Counted from the first letter of the stretch, positions 53,119-62,238 are shown. The stretch is 64,000 bases of DNA from Sepiola atlantica (GCA_963556195.1 OY744520.1:554501-618500); one strand, 5' to 3'. Translations and numbers: made by a program. The notes: generated from the sequence alone by a model not told the origin.

Positions 53119-56034
53119 ATGGAAGCCACCCGGGCTTCAAAAACCTGTGTTGTCGTTGACAACAGCGAGGGCGAGGAAGGTGTGACCGCGGAGGGCACCT
53201 TACTAGATTTGGTAAATCGTACCCCTGAGTACGACCTAATGATGTTGGGGATAACCGTGCCGAGCGGTTCTCCGACCTGGAAGGGGGGTTGCACACCCGA
53301 GTGCACCCCAGTTGAGACGGAGGGGGGTTGTACACCCGAGTACGCCCCAGTCGTATTGGAGGGGGGTTGCACACCCGAGTGCGCCCCAGTCGTATTGGAG
53401 GGGGGTTGCACACCCGAGTGCGCCCCAGTCGTATTGGAGGGGGGTTGCACACCCGAGTGCGACCCAGTCGTATTGGAGGGGGGTTGCACACCCGAGTGCG
53501 CCCCAGTCGTATCGGAGGGGGGTTGCACACCCGAGTGCGCCCCAGTCGTATCGGAGGGGGGTTGCACACCCGAGTGCGCCCCAGTCGTATCGGAGGGGGG
53601 TTGCACACCCGAGTGCGCCCCAGTAGTATCGGAGGGGGGTTGCACACCCGAGTGCGCCCCAGTCGTATCGGAGGGGGGTGGCACACTCGAGTGCGCCCAA
53701 GGAGGTGTGGCCACGCCGGGCACCTCAAGTACGGGGAGGAACGCCGCATCAAGTGGCAACCCAGATGTGGATAGGGTTAGCACACCCGAGTGCGCCCAGA
53801 TTGGCTCGTCAGCTAATGTCCCAGTTCCGCGTTCCAGGCCGAGGGTTAGGTCTGCTGAAAAGAAAGATCTGGTGTTTGGGGACTTCGTAACGCCAGTCAA
53901 AACTAGTCGAGGTATAATAACTAAGAAAGACCTCTTGGCGGTTATGGATGATGTTCCCTTCAATCACCCAAAAAGTCCAGAACCCTTAAGGAAATGCAAT
54001 TCCCTGGATTTGGGGATAGCACAAAAAGAAGACCATAGCCCTAGTTTTATTTGGGGGTGCTCCTCATCGGGGTCAGATCGGGAGTCCTCGGAAGACCGTG
54101 CTAAACAGCAAAGGCAAGCAAGGCCTAAGTTGAAACGGGGGGCATCCAGAAAGCAAGTAGAGTCATGGCCAGTGTTGGGCAGCGCTCTAATCCCTGCGGG
54201 AAGAGAATCCATGGCTAAGGAAGTGACGCCAACCTCAGGAAGTTCTCAGAATGTGGCAGCGTGGGGACCTACAGCACAAAAATCCCCTGACGAGTATAAA
54301 AAGCTTTTCAAGGAAAAGTACGAAGCCTATACCCAGGGTAGTACATTAAAGCTTATCCCTGGCACCCTTGAAAGCTTACGGTTGAGGATTGTGTCATTGG
54401 TAACGACGGACGCAAAAGCAAAGGGGTTAACCAGAATTACGAAGGACAAAATGTACGAGATGTTGGGGGACTTGAACGTCCCAGCCACATACGTAGTTCA
54501 GCGATCGTATGCCATGTGGGATATCCTGCTTCCAACAACGAAGGATGCCGAGAAAGTGGCAAGACAGGACCTGATATGGAAGGGGTTAAGAGTTAAGCCT
54601 GAATATCAGGGGAAAAGAAGGACGACCATCACAATCCTCGGCGTCCCATGCTGTATTGACTCCGACCATCTAGGAGCAGTTATGTCACAGTATGGTGACG
54701 TCGAGGCAATCTTTCCTGTCCGTGGACCCAGGAACATTCAGACGGGGGAGTACAAACTAAAGATGAGAGTGAGTCATAAAGGTTTCTTGGACATCCCCGC
54801 GCAATTACAGTGCGAATCCTGGGCAATGTCACTCATTGTCGAGGGAAGGAGGCCGTATTGCTGGAGCTGTAAGACGCCGGGGCATATGGCAAAAGATTGC
54901 CCGAAAAGGATTCCAGCGAAGTCCCCGGCGTCTGTGCCTTCAACACAGAAAAAGACACCTGTGGTACCTCAAGCAAACACAGAGGAAGCCGGGACGGAGA
55001 ACGATTCCCCCAAGTGGAGTACGGTAGTGGGAAAAAAAGCAAAGAAGATCGCTATTACCTCCAAATCAGCTCCGGTTAACAAATCCCCTATTCAGGAGAC
55101 AAAAACTCCTGTTGAACCGGTAAACACACTCACTCCAGGGGTGAAACGAAAATTGCCGACCCACTCGTCAGAGGAGGATGAGAAAGCAAATGAGGACGAG
55201 ACGGTAATGGTCGTTGAAGGAGTGGACGTAGAAAAGCCTAAAGAAAATAAAGCCAAAAAGATTAAAGAGACAAAGGAAGCAGCAGAGGAAGAGATGGTGG
55301 AAGAAGAAGAGCCAAAAGACAAAATAATAGAAAGCAGTGGCACTGAACTTGCTCAACCCCCCAAAACCCAATCCCCGTCCCCTTCAAATGAGGTTGTGCA
55401 AAACACCCCTCCCCTTTTGGATACCCCCTCAAATACGCCCAGAGATAAATCCCCGACTACCAGGACAGAGGAAGCAGAAAGAGCCCCTGTCGAGAAAGCT
55501 AAACCTCCGCCTCCACCGGTAGTAAAACATGGAAAAAACAAAAAGTACCCTTTTTTCCCTGATGAAAGGATTTGCGAGGCCAATGCTACGCAGACACAGA
55601 CGGATTTGAATGGCCGACAGAAAAAGTACCTCAAAATGCTGGAGGCCTTCACCCATGTGAGGGGCAAACAGGTCCAGGATCCGCTGAATTTTATGGAAGC
55701 CCCAATGTTAACAACATTTATTCGTCCGGAAAATGGGAGCAGGGCAAAGGCTCTGTGGAGGATGGTGGAGGCGGGTAAAAAGGTGATTCAGGGTATGAAG
55801 CTAATAGATGAGGAGCACCCGTCATTACGTAAGCTGGCTGCCAGATGTACGGGGAGGGTCCCTGCTTATGTTCACCCCTCATTTTATCGGGCACTCAAAC
55901 TGACTTTCCCCCTGGACGTGGGGGGCCTGTCTAGAGACGGACGGATTTCGTCCGAACTGCTGACCGGCAGTCTCGGTCAGGCCTTCGGCGTCCTCACTCC
56001 CGAGGACTTTAGTCCCGTTTGTAACACTGATTAG
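53119..56034 (+). CDS. ORF1 nucleic-acid-binding protein, copy 4 (971 aa)
   Basis: Homologue of the 905-aa ORF1 with a different N-terminus. Residues 56-185 are ten tandem 13-aa units of the type GGCTPECAPVVSE plus a partial eleventh, giving a Cys- and Pro-rich region; TPECAQ recurs once later. The folded core (WGPTAQKSPDEYKKLFKEKY, then ILGVPCCIDSDHLG) and CCHC knuckle C581-x2-C584-x4-H589-x4-C594 align with copy 1. An acidic/Lys-rich linker follows. The C-terminal domain (~808-971) keeps VHPSFYRALKLTFPLDVGG. The stop TAG is 5 nt before the ORF2 ATG. Confidence 0.9.
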   Translation: MEATRASKTCVVVDNSEGEEGVTAEGTLLDLVNRTPEYDLMMLGITVPSGSPTWKGGCTPECTPVETEGGCTPEYAPVVLEGGCTPECAPVVLEGGCTPECAPVVLEGGCTPECDPVVLEGGCTPECAPVVSEGGCTPECAPVVSEGGCTPECAPVVSEGGCTPECAPVVSEGGCTPECAPVVSEGGGTLECAQGGVATPGTSSTGRNAASSGNPDVDRVSTPECAQIGSSANVPVPRSRPRVRSAEKKDLVFGDFVTPVKTSRGIITKKDLLAVMDDVPFNHPKSPEPLRKCNSLDLGIAQKEDHSPSFIWGCSSSGSDRESSEDRAKQQRQARPKLKRGASRKQVESWPVLGSALIPAGRESMAKEVTPTSGSSQNVAAWGPTAQKSPDEYKKLFKEKYEAYTQGSTLKLIPGTLESLRLRIVSLVTTDAKAKGLTRITKDKMYEMLGDLNVPATYVVQRSYAMWDILLPTTKDAEKVARQDLIWKGLRVKPEYQGKRRTTITILGVPCCIDSDHLGAVMSQYGDVEAIFPVRGPRNIQTGEYKLKMRVSHKGFLDIPAQLQCESWAMSLIVEGRRPYCWSCKTPGHMAKDCPKRIPAKSPASVPSTQKKTPVVPQANTEEAGTENDSPKWSTVVGKKAKKIAITSKSAPVNKSPIQETKTPVEPVNTLTPGVKRKLPTHSSEEDEKANEDETVMVVEGVDVEKPKENKAKKIKETKEAAEEEMVEEEEPKDKIIESSGTELAQPPKTQSPSPSNEVVQNTPPLLDTPSNTPRDKSPTTRTEEAERAPVEKAKPPPPPVVKHGKNKKYPFFPDERICEANATQTQTDLNGRQKKYLKMLEAFTHVRGKQVQDPLNFMEAPMLTTFIRPENGSRAKALWRMVEAGKKVIQGMKLIDEEHPSLRKLAARCTGRVPAYVHPSFYRALKLTFPLDVGGLSRDGRISSELLTGSLGQAFGVLTPEDFSPVCNTD
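53284..53705 (+). repeat. 39-bp coding minisatellite in ORF1
   Basis: Ten full 39-bp units (GGGGGTTGCACACCCGAGTG core) plus a partial one, in frame with ORF1. Substitutions group by position: early units encode VVLE and later units VVSE, showing stepwise local duplication. Because the period is a multiple of three, open frames also run on the other strand and in the +2 frame; these are shadows. Confidence 0.95.
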
Positions 56035-56039
56035 GAGTA

Positions 56040-59000
56040 ATGATGGCTTTAAACTTGGCTACATTGAACGTGAGGGGCATGAGATCCCGAAGCAAGGCTG
56101 TTCGCGTGCTGAGGGATCTCGTGGCGCTTAAGGTAGATATTGCTGCGATCGAGGAGACCCACTTCTGTTCGTACGGGGATTGTGATGTGCTGACTGATGA
56201 CTTTGAGTTGTTTTCAGCATATGGCAATGTTCGTAGTTGTGGTGTCTCTTTGCTAGTGAGACGCACTCTGTCCGCGACAGTGCGCGTTGTTCATACGGAT
56301 GCGGAAGGACGGTTGGTCGTAGTCGATGTTGCCGTTGACAGCAGCAAGTTTCGGATCGTTGCGGTTTATGCGCCTAAAGCTGTTGGTGAGAGGGTTTCCT
56401 TTTTTCGACGGTTGGAGACGTTTCTCGGGGGTCCGGAGCGTGTAGTATTAATGGGGGATTGGAATGCCGTCCTTGACCCCAAGATAGATAAGGTCGGGGG
56501 TAATAGAGGGTCGGATAGGTGTGATAGCAGTCTGTCTGACCTGATCGCCTCATGCGATCTTGTCGACAGATTTCGCGTTGATCACCCAGGGCGGGAGATG
56601 TGGACGTGGCATACTAGCGCGGCCTTCTGTTCGAGTACTTACTTGGACAGAATGTTAGTTAGAAGAGGCGACATAGATTTCTTATCTTGTCCCACGTTCA
56701 CTTGGTTAGGTCACTCGGACCATAAATTGGTTATGGCCCGTTTGAGTTTAAGCGATAGGCCTAGGTTAGCTGGGTACTGGAAGTTGAATACCTCCTTACT
56801 GGAGATACCCGACTTCCGGGACAAGCTAACGTTACTACTTCAGCGGGCTTTAGTGGGGGCGGTTATCGGGAGTAGTTGGTGGGTGAAAACTAAGGTTTAT
56901 GTTAGACGCTTTTGTGTCCGCTATAGCCAACGCCTCGCTCAAGATAGGGCTAGGACACAGAAGCGTGTAGATGATAAGATGACCCGGGCGGTGGCTGGGG
57001 GGGATCCCCTAGAGATAGCCTTAATTAAGGGGGACCTCAATCGCTTGGCTAGCGAGCGATATGAAGGTCAAGTAGTTCGAGCTAGGTTAAAGAAAGTCTC
57101 TAACGAAGCTGTGAACGTTGACGCTGTTGAGCGTAAGGCTGCTTTACGTCGTGGCTCGGATGGGTACATTCGGAAGGTTAATAACCTGGAAGGACATACC
57201 CTGGTATCTACTCGTGAGATTTGCGAGGGGTTCCGCGAGCATTTGGAGGATCGCTTCACCCAACTACCCAGACTCCGCGGCCAGGAGTTTGACAGCTATT
57301 TGGCTGACTCGCCCCGCCTAGAGGCGGCCCGAGCAGCTAGCTGTGATGGGGACGTTACAGAGGGTGAGATCATTACTGCGTTGAAGCAGGTCGGCTACAA
57401 TAAATCTCCAGGACTCGATGGTCTGCCATACGAAGTTTACTTGAGGCTGTCGCCCATGTTTGTTCCTCTTCTGAAGGATGTGTTTAACCACTGGTTTGCT
57501 CAGGGCTCGATCCCTGGGCAGGTTACCAAAGGAGTGGTCACATTGTTGAAGAAGGGGGGCCAACCTGGTGTGGGGAATTTAGATGATTACAGGCCCATAA
57601 CTCTGCTAAACACAGAGTTAAAGATTTTGGCCCGTGTTCTTGCGAATCGTTTGCAGGTTGTTATCTCTGACTTGATCGAGCCTGAGCAGAACTATGCTGT
57701 GAAGGGGAGGTCAATTCAAAACAATTTGCATCTGGTTCGCACGATCCTAGAGGGTATAGAAGACGACACTGAAGCCGCGCTGATCAATTTAGATCAGTCC
57801 AAGGCTTTCGATAGGGTCGACCATGGTTTCTTGGAATCTGTTCTAGAGGCTGCCGGTTTTAATCCGGACTTCCGCAAGTGGATCTCCATTCTGTATCGTC
57901 TGCCGACGGTAGCGGTGCAGGTAAACGGTAGGCTTTCGGATTCGTTCGTGGTTTCTCGTTCGGTACGTCAGGGTTGTCCGCTGTCGCCCCTGCTTTATGT
58001 CCTGGCGTTGGAGCCCTTCCTTCGCAAATTAAGGGACGGGGCGGCTACACCAGTCCTACGCGGAATCGCTATCCCTCCTCACTATGCGCGAGCCAGGGTT
58101 TCCGCGTATGCCGATGATGTCACCGTTTTTGTGTCCAGCCGTGAAGACATAGAAGCGGTGATTAAGGCGCTCGCTCGTTACGAAGATGTTACAGGGGCCA
58201 TTGTCAACCGCAGCAAGTCCAACGGCCTGCGGTTGGCTGCCTGGAGCGGAGAGACCGCACTTCCAGGTGACTTCAGCTGGACCGATGGCCCGGTTCGGAT
58301 CCTTGGCGTTTGGTTCGGACCGGGTCTCCAGCTGGAGAAGAATTGGTCGGAAGTACAGGCAAAGGTCGAATCGTCTGTGAGGGCTTGGACTCGAAGGAAA
58401 CTTTCCTTGAAGGGGAGAGCGGAGGCGTGCGCCACTTACGTCTTTCCTCTCATCCTTTACCGACTGTCTGTACTCCCGCTGCCTGCGGACCGCCTTCTTG
58501 CTTTCACGCGCTTGCTCTTTTCACTTCTGTGGAAGGGGCGGAAAGCATACGTCCGCAGACAGGTCTGTACGCAACGTCCGTGTGATGGAGGCTTGGGGAT
58601 GCCTGACTTGGCAAGTCATAGACATGCTGAGAGACTGGCTTTCCTGAGTCGTACTTTGACGGAAGAAGCTCCGTGGGTCCCTGCGGTTGAGGACGCCTTT
58701 CCCAACCTCATACCCGACCACTCGGTCGAAGGTCGACGTAGGCCGAGAGGAGAGTCGCTGTTCGTCACCGAATGCCGAGCTGCGCTTAAGGCGTTGCCGG
58801 GGTCCAGTGACCTTGCCCGGTCAAGGAAGAGACTGTATCGGGATCTAGTGGAGGGGTCCGCTTCGGATCCGCTTGGGAGGCGGCTTGGATTGTCGACGGA
58901 GGAGGCTCGCTCCCAGTGGAGTTGGGCGCCAGGCCAGAGTTATCTCAACAATTCTGAGTACTCTCTGACCTGGCGACTTGTTCGGAACGCACTGCCCCTC

Positions 59001-59474
59001 TATGGCAGATTACGCAGAGATGGCATAAGGGACGTCCCCTTGTGCCCGCGCTGTGAGGACAATGAGGAAGAAACGGCCGAGCACGCCTTCTTCACTTGCA
59101 GAAAATTACGTCTTCTCTGGGAGTATGTCAGAGAGGTAACGGCTCGCATCGATGCCGAGCAGCCGATGGTCCTGGATGTAGCATTCGTCATCAACAACGT
59201 AGCGCCGCCGTGGTCTAGAGAGAAGCGAATGGTGTTTCTTGTGATCCTGGCCGTAGCTAGGTTAGTGACGTGGGTTACACGTCTAGATGAGGTTCATGGG
59301 GTTGGGTCTGTTTCGGATCGTGATCTGGTTGTTTACTTTAAGCATCAGCTTAAAGTGAAAATCAGATGCGATTGGAAACGACTACATCGCATGGAGTTCA
59401 ATAGAAGATGGGTGCGCAACACTAGTTTGTGCATCCGACGAGGAGCCAAGTTTGAATACGTTTTTCCTCCTTAG
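56040..59474 (+). CDS. ORF2 APE endonuclease-reverse transcriptase, copy 4 (1144 aa)
   Basis: Same length and domain order as the copy 1 protein. APE: TLNVRGMRS, EETH, GDWNAVLDP, TYLDR, LGHSDHK. RT: NKSPGLDGLPYE, DDYRPITLLN, FDRVDH, RQGCPLSPLLY, YADD at 690-693. C-terminal zinc motif CPRCEDNEEETAEHAFFTC. Two adjacent ATGs open the frame (56040 and 56043); either could be used. Substitutions relative to copies 1-3 are spread along the protein but spare catalytic residues, consistent with purifying selection. Predicted functional. Confidence 0.95.
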   Translation: MMALNLATLNVRGMRSRSKAVRVLRDLVALKVDIAAIEETHFCSYGDCDVLTDDFELFSAYGNVRSCGVSLLVRRTLSATVRVVHTDAEGRLVVVDVAVDSSKFRIVAVYAPKAVGERVSFFRRLETFLGGPERVVLMGDWNAVLDPKIDKVGGNRGSDRCDSSLSDLIASCDLVDRFRVDHPGREMWTWHTSAAFCSSTYLDRMLVRRGDIDFLSCPTFTWLGHSDHKLVMARLSLSDRPRLAGYWKLNTSLLEIPDFRDKLTLLLQRALVGAVIGSSWWVKTKVYVRRFCVRYSQRLAQDRARTQKRVDDKMTRAVAGGDPLEIALIKGDLNRLASERYEGQVVRARLKKVSNEAVNVDAVERKAALRRGSDGYIRKVNNLEGHTLVSTREICEGFREHLEDRFTQLPRLRGQEFDSYLADSPRLEAARAASCDGDVTEGEIITALKQVGYNKSPGLDGLPYEVYLRLSPMFVPLLKDVFNHWFAQGSIPGQVTKGVVTLLKKGGQPGVGNLDDYRPITLLNTELKILARVLANRLQVVISDLIEPEQNYAVKGRSIQNNLHLVRTILEGIEDDTEAALINLDQSKAFDRVDHGFLESVLEAAGFNPDFRKWISILYRLPTVAVQVNGRLSDSFVVSRSVRQGCPLSPLLYVLALEPFLRKLRDGAATPVLRGIAIPPHYARARVSAYADDVTVFVSSREDIEAVIKALARYEDVTGAIVNRSKSNGLRLAAWSGETALPGDFSWTDGPVRILGVWFGPGLQLEKNWSEVQAKVESSVRAWTRRKLSLKGRAEACATYVFPLILYRLSVLPLPADRLLAFTRLLFSLLWKGRKAYVRRQVCTQRPCDGGLGMPDLASHRHAERLAFLSRTLTEEAPWVPAVEDAFPNLIPDHSVEGRRRPRGESLFVTECRAALKALPGSSDLARSRKRLYRDLVEGSASDPLGRRLGLSTEEARSQWSWAPGQSYLNNSEYSLTWRLVRNALPLYGRLRRDGIRDVPLCPRCEDNEEETAEHAFFTCRKLRLLWEYVREVTARIDAEQPMVLDVAFVINNVAPPWSREKRMVFLVILAVARLVTWVTRLDEVHGVGSVSDRDLVVYFKHQLKVKIRCDWKRLHRMEFNRRWVRNTSLCIRRGAKFEYVFPP

Positions 59475-60250
59475 CATGGAGCAGGCGGTACTGGGTCCTA
59501 CGGAACCCAGCCCAATGTAAAATTCAAAGTGTTAGCCTAGTTGAATCTTAGCTAGTAGGAATAAGTGATGTCCTGTCCTGATTTTGTTTTTGCCGGCACT
59601 AGAGAGCTTCCAAAGATGCCCACTCCACATATTTATTTTGTCCCCGGCTGATGAAACCCTTGGCAATATTATCTTGGAAGACGCCATCCATTCCCGTACC
59701 CAGATCCCGATTATTTATTTTCAGAACACCCTACTTAATTCCCACTCCCATTTAGGGACGACCTGCTTGTTTTCGGCCTCGAGCCGGAAAACAGTGGGCG
59801 GTCCAGACTTAGCAAGAGGGTAGGGAGGGTCCTACTAACCACCCCTTATCATTTTATTTGGTTCTTTATTTTTCTTTCTTTTTGGGTGTTTTTAATGTGT
59901 CATCCCACTCCCACGTTATGTCATGTTATTCATGTTTCATTTTGGGGATATTTTAAGTAGGGTTAAGCCATAGAGTGACTGTGAATTTTTTAGTGCAAAT
60001 GTCTAGCTTAGGGTAGATTAGGTTTTTTCATTGTGCTTTTTTGTTTTTTGTGAAAAATAAAAAATGTCATTGTCTTTGTTTTTGCTAATGTGAAATAAAA
60101 AATGTTTTAAAATGTGTTATAAAAGTCACAATGACCCCCGACCCCCCTTTTCCCCCTTACACAGCGGGCTTTTATGCCTAAGGGTTAATACATCTGGCAG
60201 ATGTAATTTTAACTCTAGGAGTTAATGTTTTGCGAGATGTATTTCTCTAA
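59475..60250 (+). promoter_or_regulatory. 3' UTR with conserved structures, copy 4
   Basis: Hairpin GTTTTCGGC-CTCGA-GCCGGAAAAC (59769-59792, one bulged G), TACTAAC (59833-59839), block GGGGATATTTTAAGTAG (59944-59960), C-rich tract (60134-60156). The order matches copies 1-3, while intervening sequence is largely different. It ends near TTTCTCTAA at 60250. Confidence 0.75.
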
Positions 60251-60298
60251 ATACATTCTCAGCCTTTTGGCTAAGATCAAAGTGTAGTATCTGTTCTC
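60251..60298 (+). repeat. U2 snRNA 5' fragment (nt ~1-47)
   Basis: ATACATTCTCAGCC, TTTTGGCTAAGATCAAAG, TGTAGTATCTGTTCT. A better match to U2 nt 7-47 than 52630-52677. It diverges from U2 at the same point. A second degenerate piece, GAGATCAAGTGTATTATCCG (60312-60331), resembles U2 nt ~21-40 again. Confidence 0.85.
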
Positions 60299-60480
60299 GG
60301 CAATTTGCCTTGAGATCAAGTGTATTATCCGATAGGTGTCGGTTTTACACTGTCGAATCAAAAATCAGATTATCATTTTATTTTTTAATCCCTTTTCCTT
60401 TTGGGAATTTCATCTCCCCTAAAGTACAGGCTAATACCCTCGGTCGGGATCTCACCGACGATTACTTATACTCCTCCCCC
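60251..60480 (+). mobile_element. leader-like fragment of a fifth U2-headed element
   Basis: After the U2 head comes leader-like sequence including TCCC-TTTTCCTTTT-GGGA (about 60388-60405) and TGTCGGTTTTACACTGTCGA. No ORF1 follows; instead the 51-bp minisatellite begins. It could be a truncated element or a U2-headed SINE. Confidence 0.45.
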
Positions 60481-61020
60481 TCCCCTGAGTTTCACCTGGG
60501 GCGTTCACACCGGCGAATGCTGACACTCCACCTCCCCAAGTTTCGCCTGATGCGCTCATCCGGCGAATGCCGACACTCCCCCTCCCCAGATTTGGCCTGA
60601 GGCGCATATACCGGTGAATGCCGACATTCCCCCTCCCCAGATTTGGCCTGAGGCGCTCAGCGCTCATACCGGCGAATGCCGACATTCCTCCTCCCCAGAT
60701 TTGGCCTGAGGCGCTCATACCGGCGAATGGCGACATTCCCCCTCCCCAGATTTGGCCTGAGGCGCTCATACCGGCGAATGCCGACATTCCTCCTCCCCAG
60801 ATTTGGCCTAGGGCGCTCATACCGGCGAATGCCGACATTCCCCCCTCCCCAGATTTGGCCTGAGGCGCTCATACCGGCGAATGCCGACATTCCTCCTCCC
60901 CAGATTTGGCCTAGGGCGCTCATACCGCCGAATGCCGACATTCCCCCTCCGCAGATTTGGCCTGTGGCACTCACATCGGTGAATGCCGACATTTCCCCCC
61001 CCCCTCCCCCCCATTTGGCC
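60480..61020 (+). repeat. 51-bp minisatellite
   Basis: About ten units at 51-bp spacing (e.g. CGGCGAATG at 60670, 60721, 60772), each with CCCCAGATTTGGCCTGAGGC and CGCTCATAC. As 51 is 17 codons, frames stay open on both strands but encode only 17-aa repeats. Confidence 0.95.
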
Positions 61021-61443
61021 TGAGAGGAGGAGGTAATGCCTGGGAGTATTATATCAGGATAACAGAACGGCCATAGTGAGGAAGGGAGGGGGGAAGAAAT
61101 ATTAGCGTCTATTAATAATTAAGAAAGAAAGGGTGGGAGTGAGAGGGAAAGAAGAAAGAAAGGAAAAAAATGGTTGTAGTGTGAGTGAATTTCCTCCCGC
61201 CACTCCCTTACTCTGACGTCATATCTAGTTTATCGTGACTTTACATTATTTTTCTTCTCAAATTAGTATAAATAACGTTGAAAAATGGAGTTAAAAGCCA
61301 CCCCCCATTGGAGAAAAGTGCTCAGTCGACCCCGGAAGAGTCAATTTTTTTTTCCGGTTCCGAGATATTAGACGCGCCTTGGCTGGCCGGTCGGAATGAT
61401 GTCACCCGTATGACCGTTTGTTGGGTACTTTCGGAGGAGAAGC

Positions 61444-61475
<32 letters not shown>

Positions 61476-61509
61476 CATACATACAGACAGGTGGGATTTA
61501 TATAATAGA
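61021..61509 (-). mobile_element. Helitron 5' part, truncated
   Basis: Read on the minus strand, sequence beginning TCTATTATATAAATCC at 61509 and CTGTCTGTATG with a (CATA)n run (61448-61484) has the Helitron 5' style (TC start, CTGT-rich). It abuts directly the CTAG of the next Helitron at 61510. Its 3' end is not visible before the minisatellite; the left limit is a guess. Confidence 0.5.
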
Positions 61510-62183
61510 CTAGCAGAAAGACCCGACGTTGCTCGGGATTGAATTAGGATCGCTATGTACTTTTTCAATATACTCATAACACCATATTTAATTTTTTTTG
61601 TTTTTACTGCCCCCCCCCCCCCTCTTTCCTGTTTGGGTCCCTAACATAGTCGGAAGAAACTGAAATATTTGAAAACCCTTTAAGTTAGTGTCTTATACAT
61701 ATGGTTTAAATTTCTTTAAAGTCGGATGTACGTATTTGAGGTTTTAAGGGGGTTCTGTCCCAATGGGTCGCTTAGAGGTTGGGACATGTAGAGATTCAAG
61801 ACAACATCCATTGTCTTCCTCGTGGAATTTTATACATATGATATAAATTTCATCAAAATAAGGTATATGAAGTTTTAAAGGCAGGTCGCCCCCCCCCCCC
61901 TAGCTCCCTTAGGTTAGGAGGGCACTTAGAGATTTTGGACCACTTCCATTGTCTTCCCCAGACAATGTTATACATATGATTTAAATTTCATAAAAATAGG
62001 ATGTATTTGAAGTTTTAAAGGGGATATGCCCTCAAAGCCCCATTACGGGTGCACTTGAAGATTCAGGAACATTTCCATTGTCTTCCCTAGTAAATTTTAC
62101 ATAAGAATACACTGTTAGATTTTATGTAGATTCTCTAACCTTTCTTTCTATAGGGAGAACACAAACTTCACACAGACATTGAG

Positions 62184-62228
<45 letters not shown>
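61510..62228 (-). mobile_element. non-autonomous Helitron with ~130-bp repeat core
   Basis: The 3' terminus on minus is CCCGAGCAACGTCGGG, TCTTTCTG and CTAG (61513-61510). The core is about four diverged ~130-bp units carrying CCATTGTCTTCC (61808, 61946, 62075) and TTATACATATG. The distal part AATTTTACATAAGAATAC to CACAGACATTGAGTTATATA matches the distal part of the 23-kb Helitron up to ATTCTCTAACCTT. The 5' TC end seems lost in the TA run 62184-62228. Confidence 0.65.
62184..62228. repeat. (TA)n microsatellite at Helitron end
   Basis: TA run that appears to have expanded from the TA-rich Helitron 5' terminus. Confidence 0.9.

Positions 62229-62238
<10 letters not shown>

Larger units (their letters stand above)
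52630..60250 (+). mobile_element. U2-headed Tx1/Keno-like retrotransposon, copy 4 (second family)
   Basis: About 7.6 kb: U2 head, leader, ORF1, ORF2, 3' UTR. Clearly homologous to copies 1-3 along both ORFs but well diverged, so a separate family. Both ORFs are open. The next U2 fragment starts at 60251, so the element lies between two U2 5' fragments in the same orientation. That fits insertion at ~U2 nt 47 carrying the target forward, or a U2-derived head that belongs to the element. There is no poly(A) tail. Confidence 0.85.

Noticed and set aside
60310..61023. Frames of 80-128 codons on both strands
   Set aside because: They arise from the 51-bp (17-codon) minisatellite.
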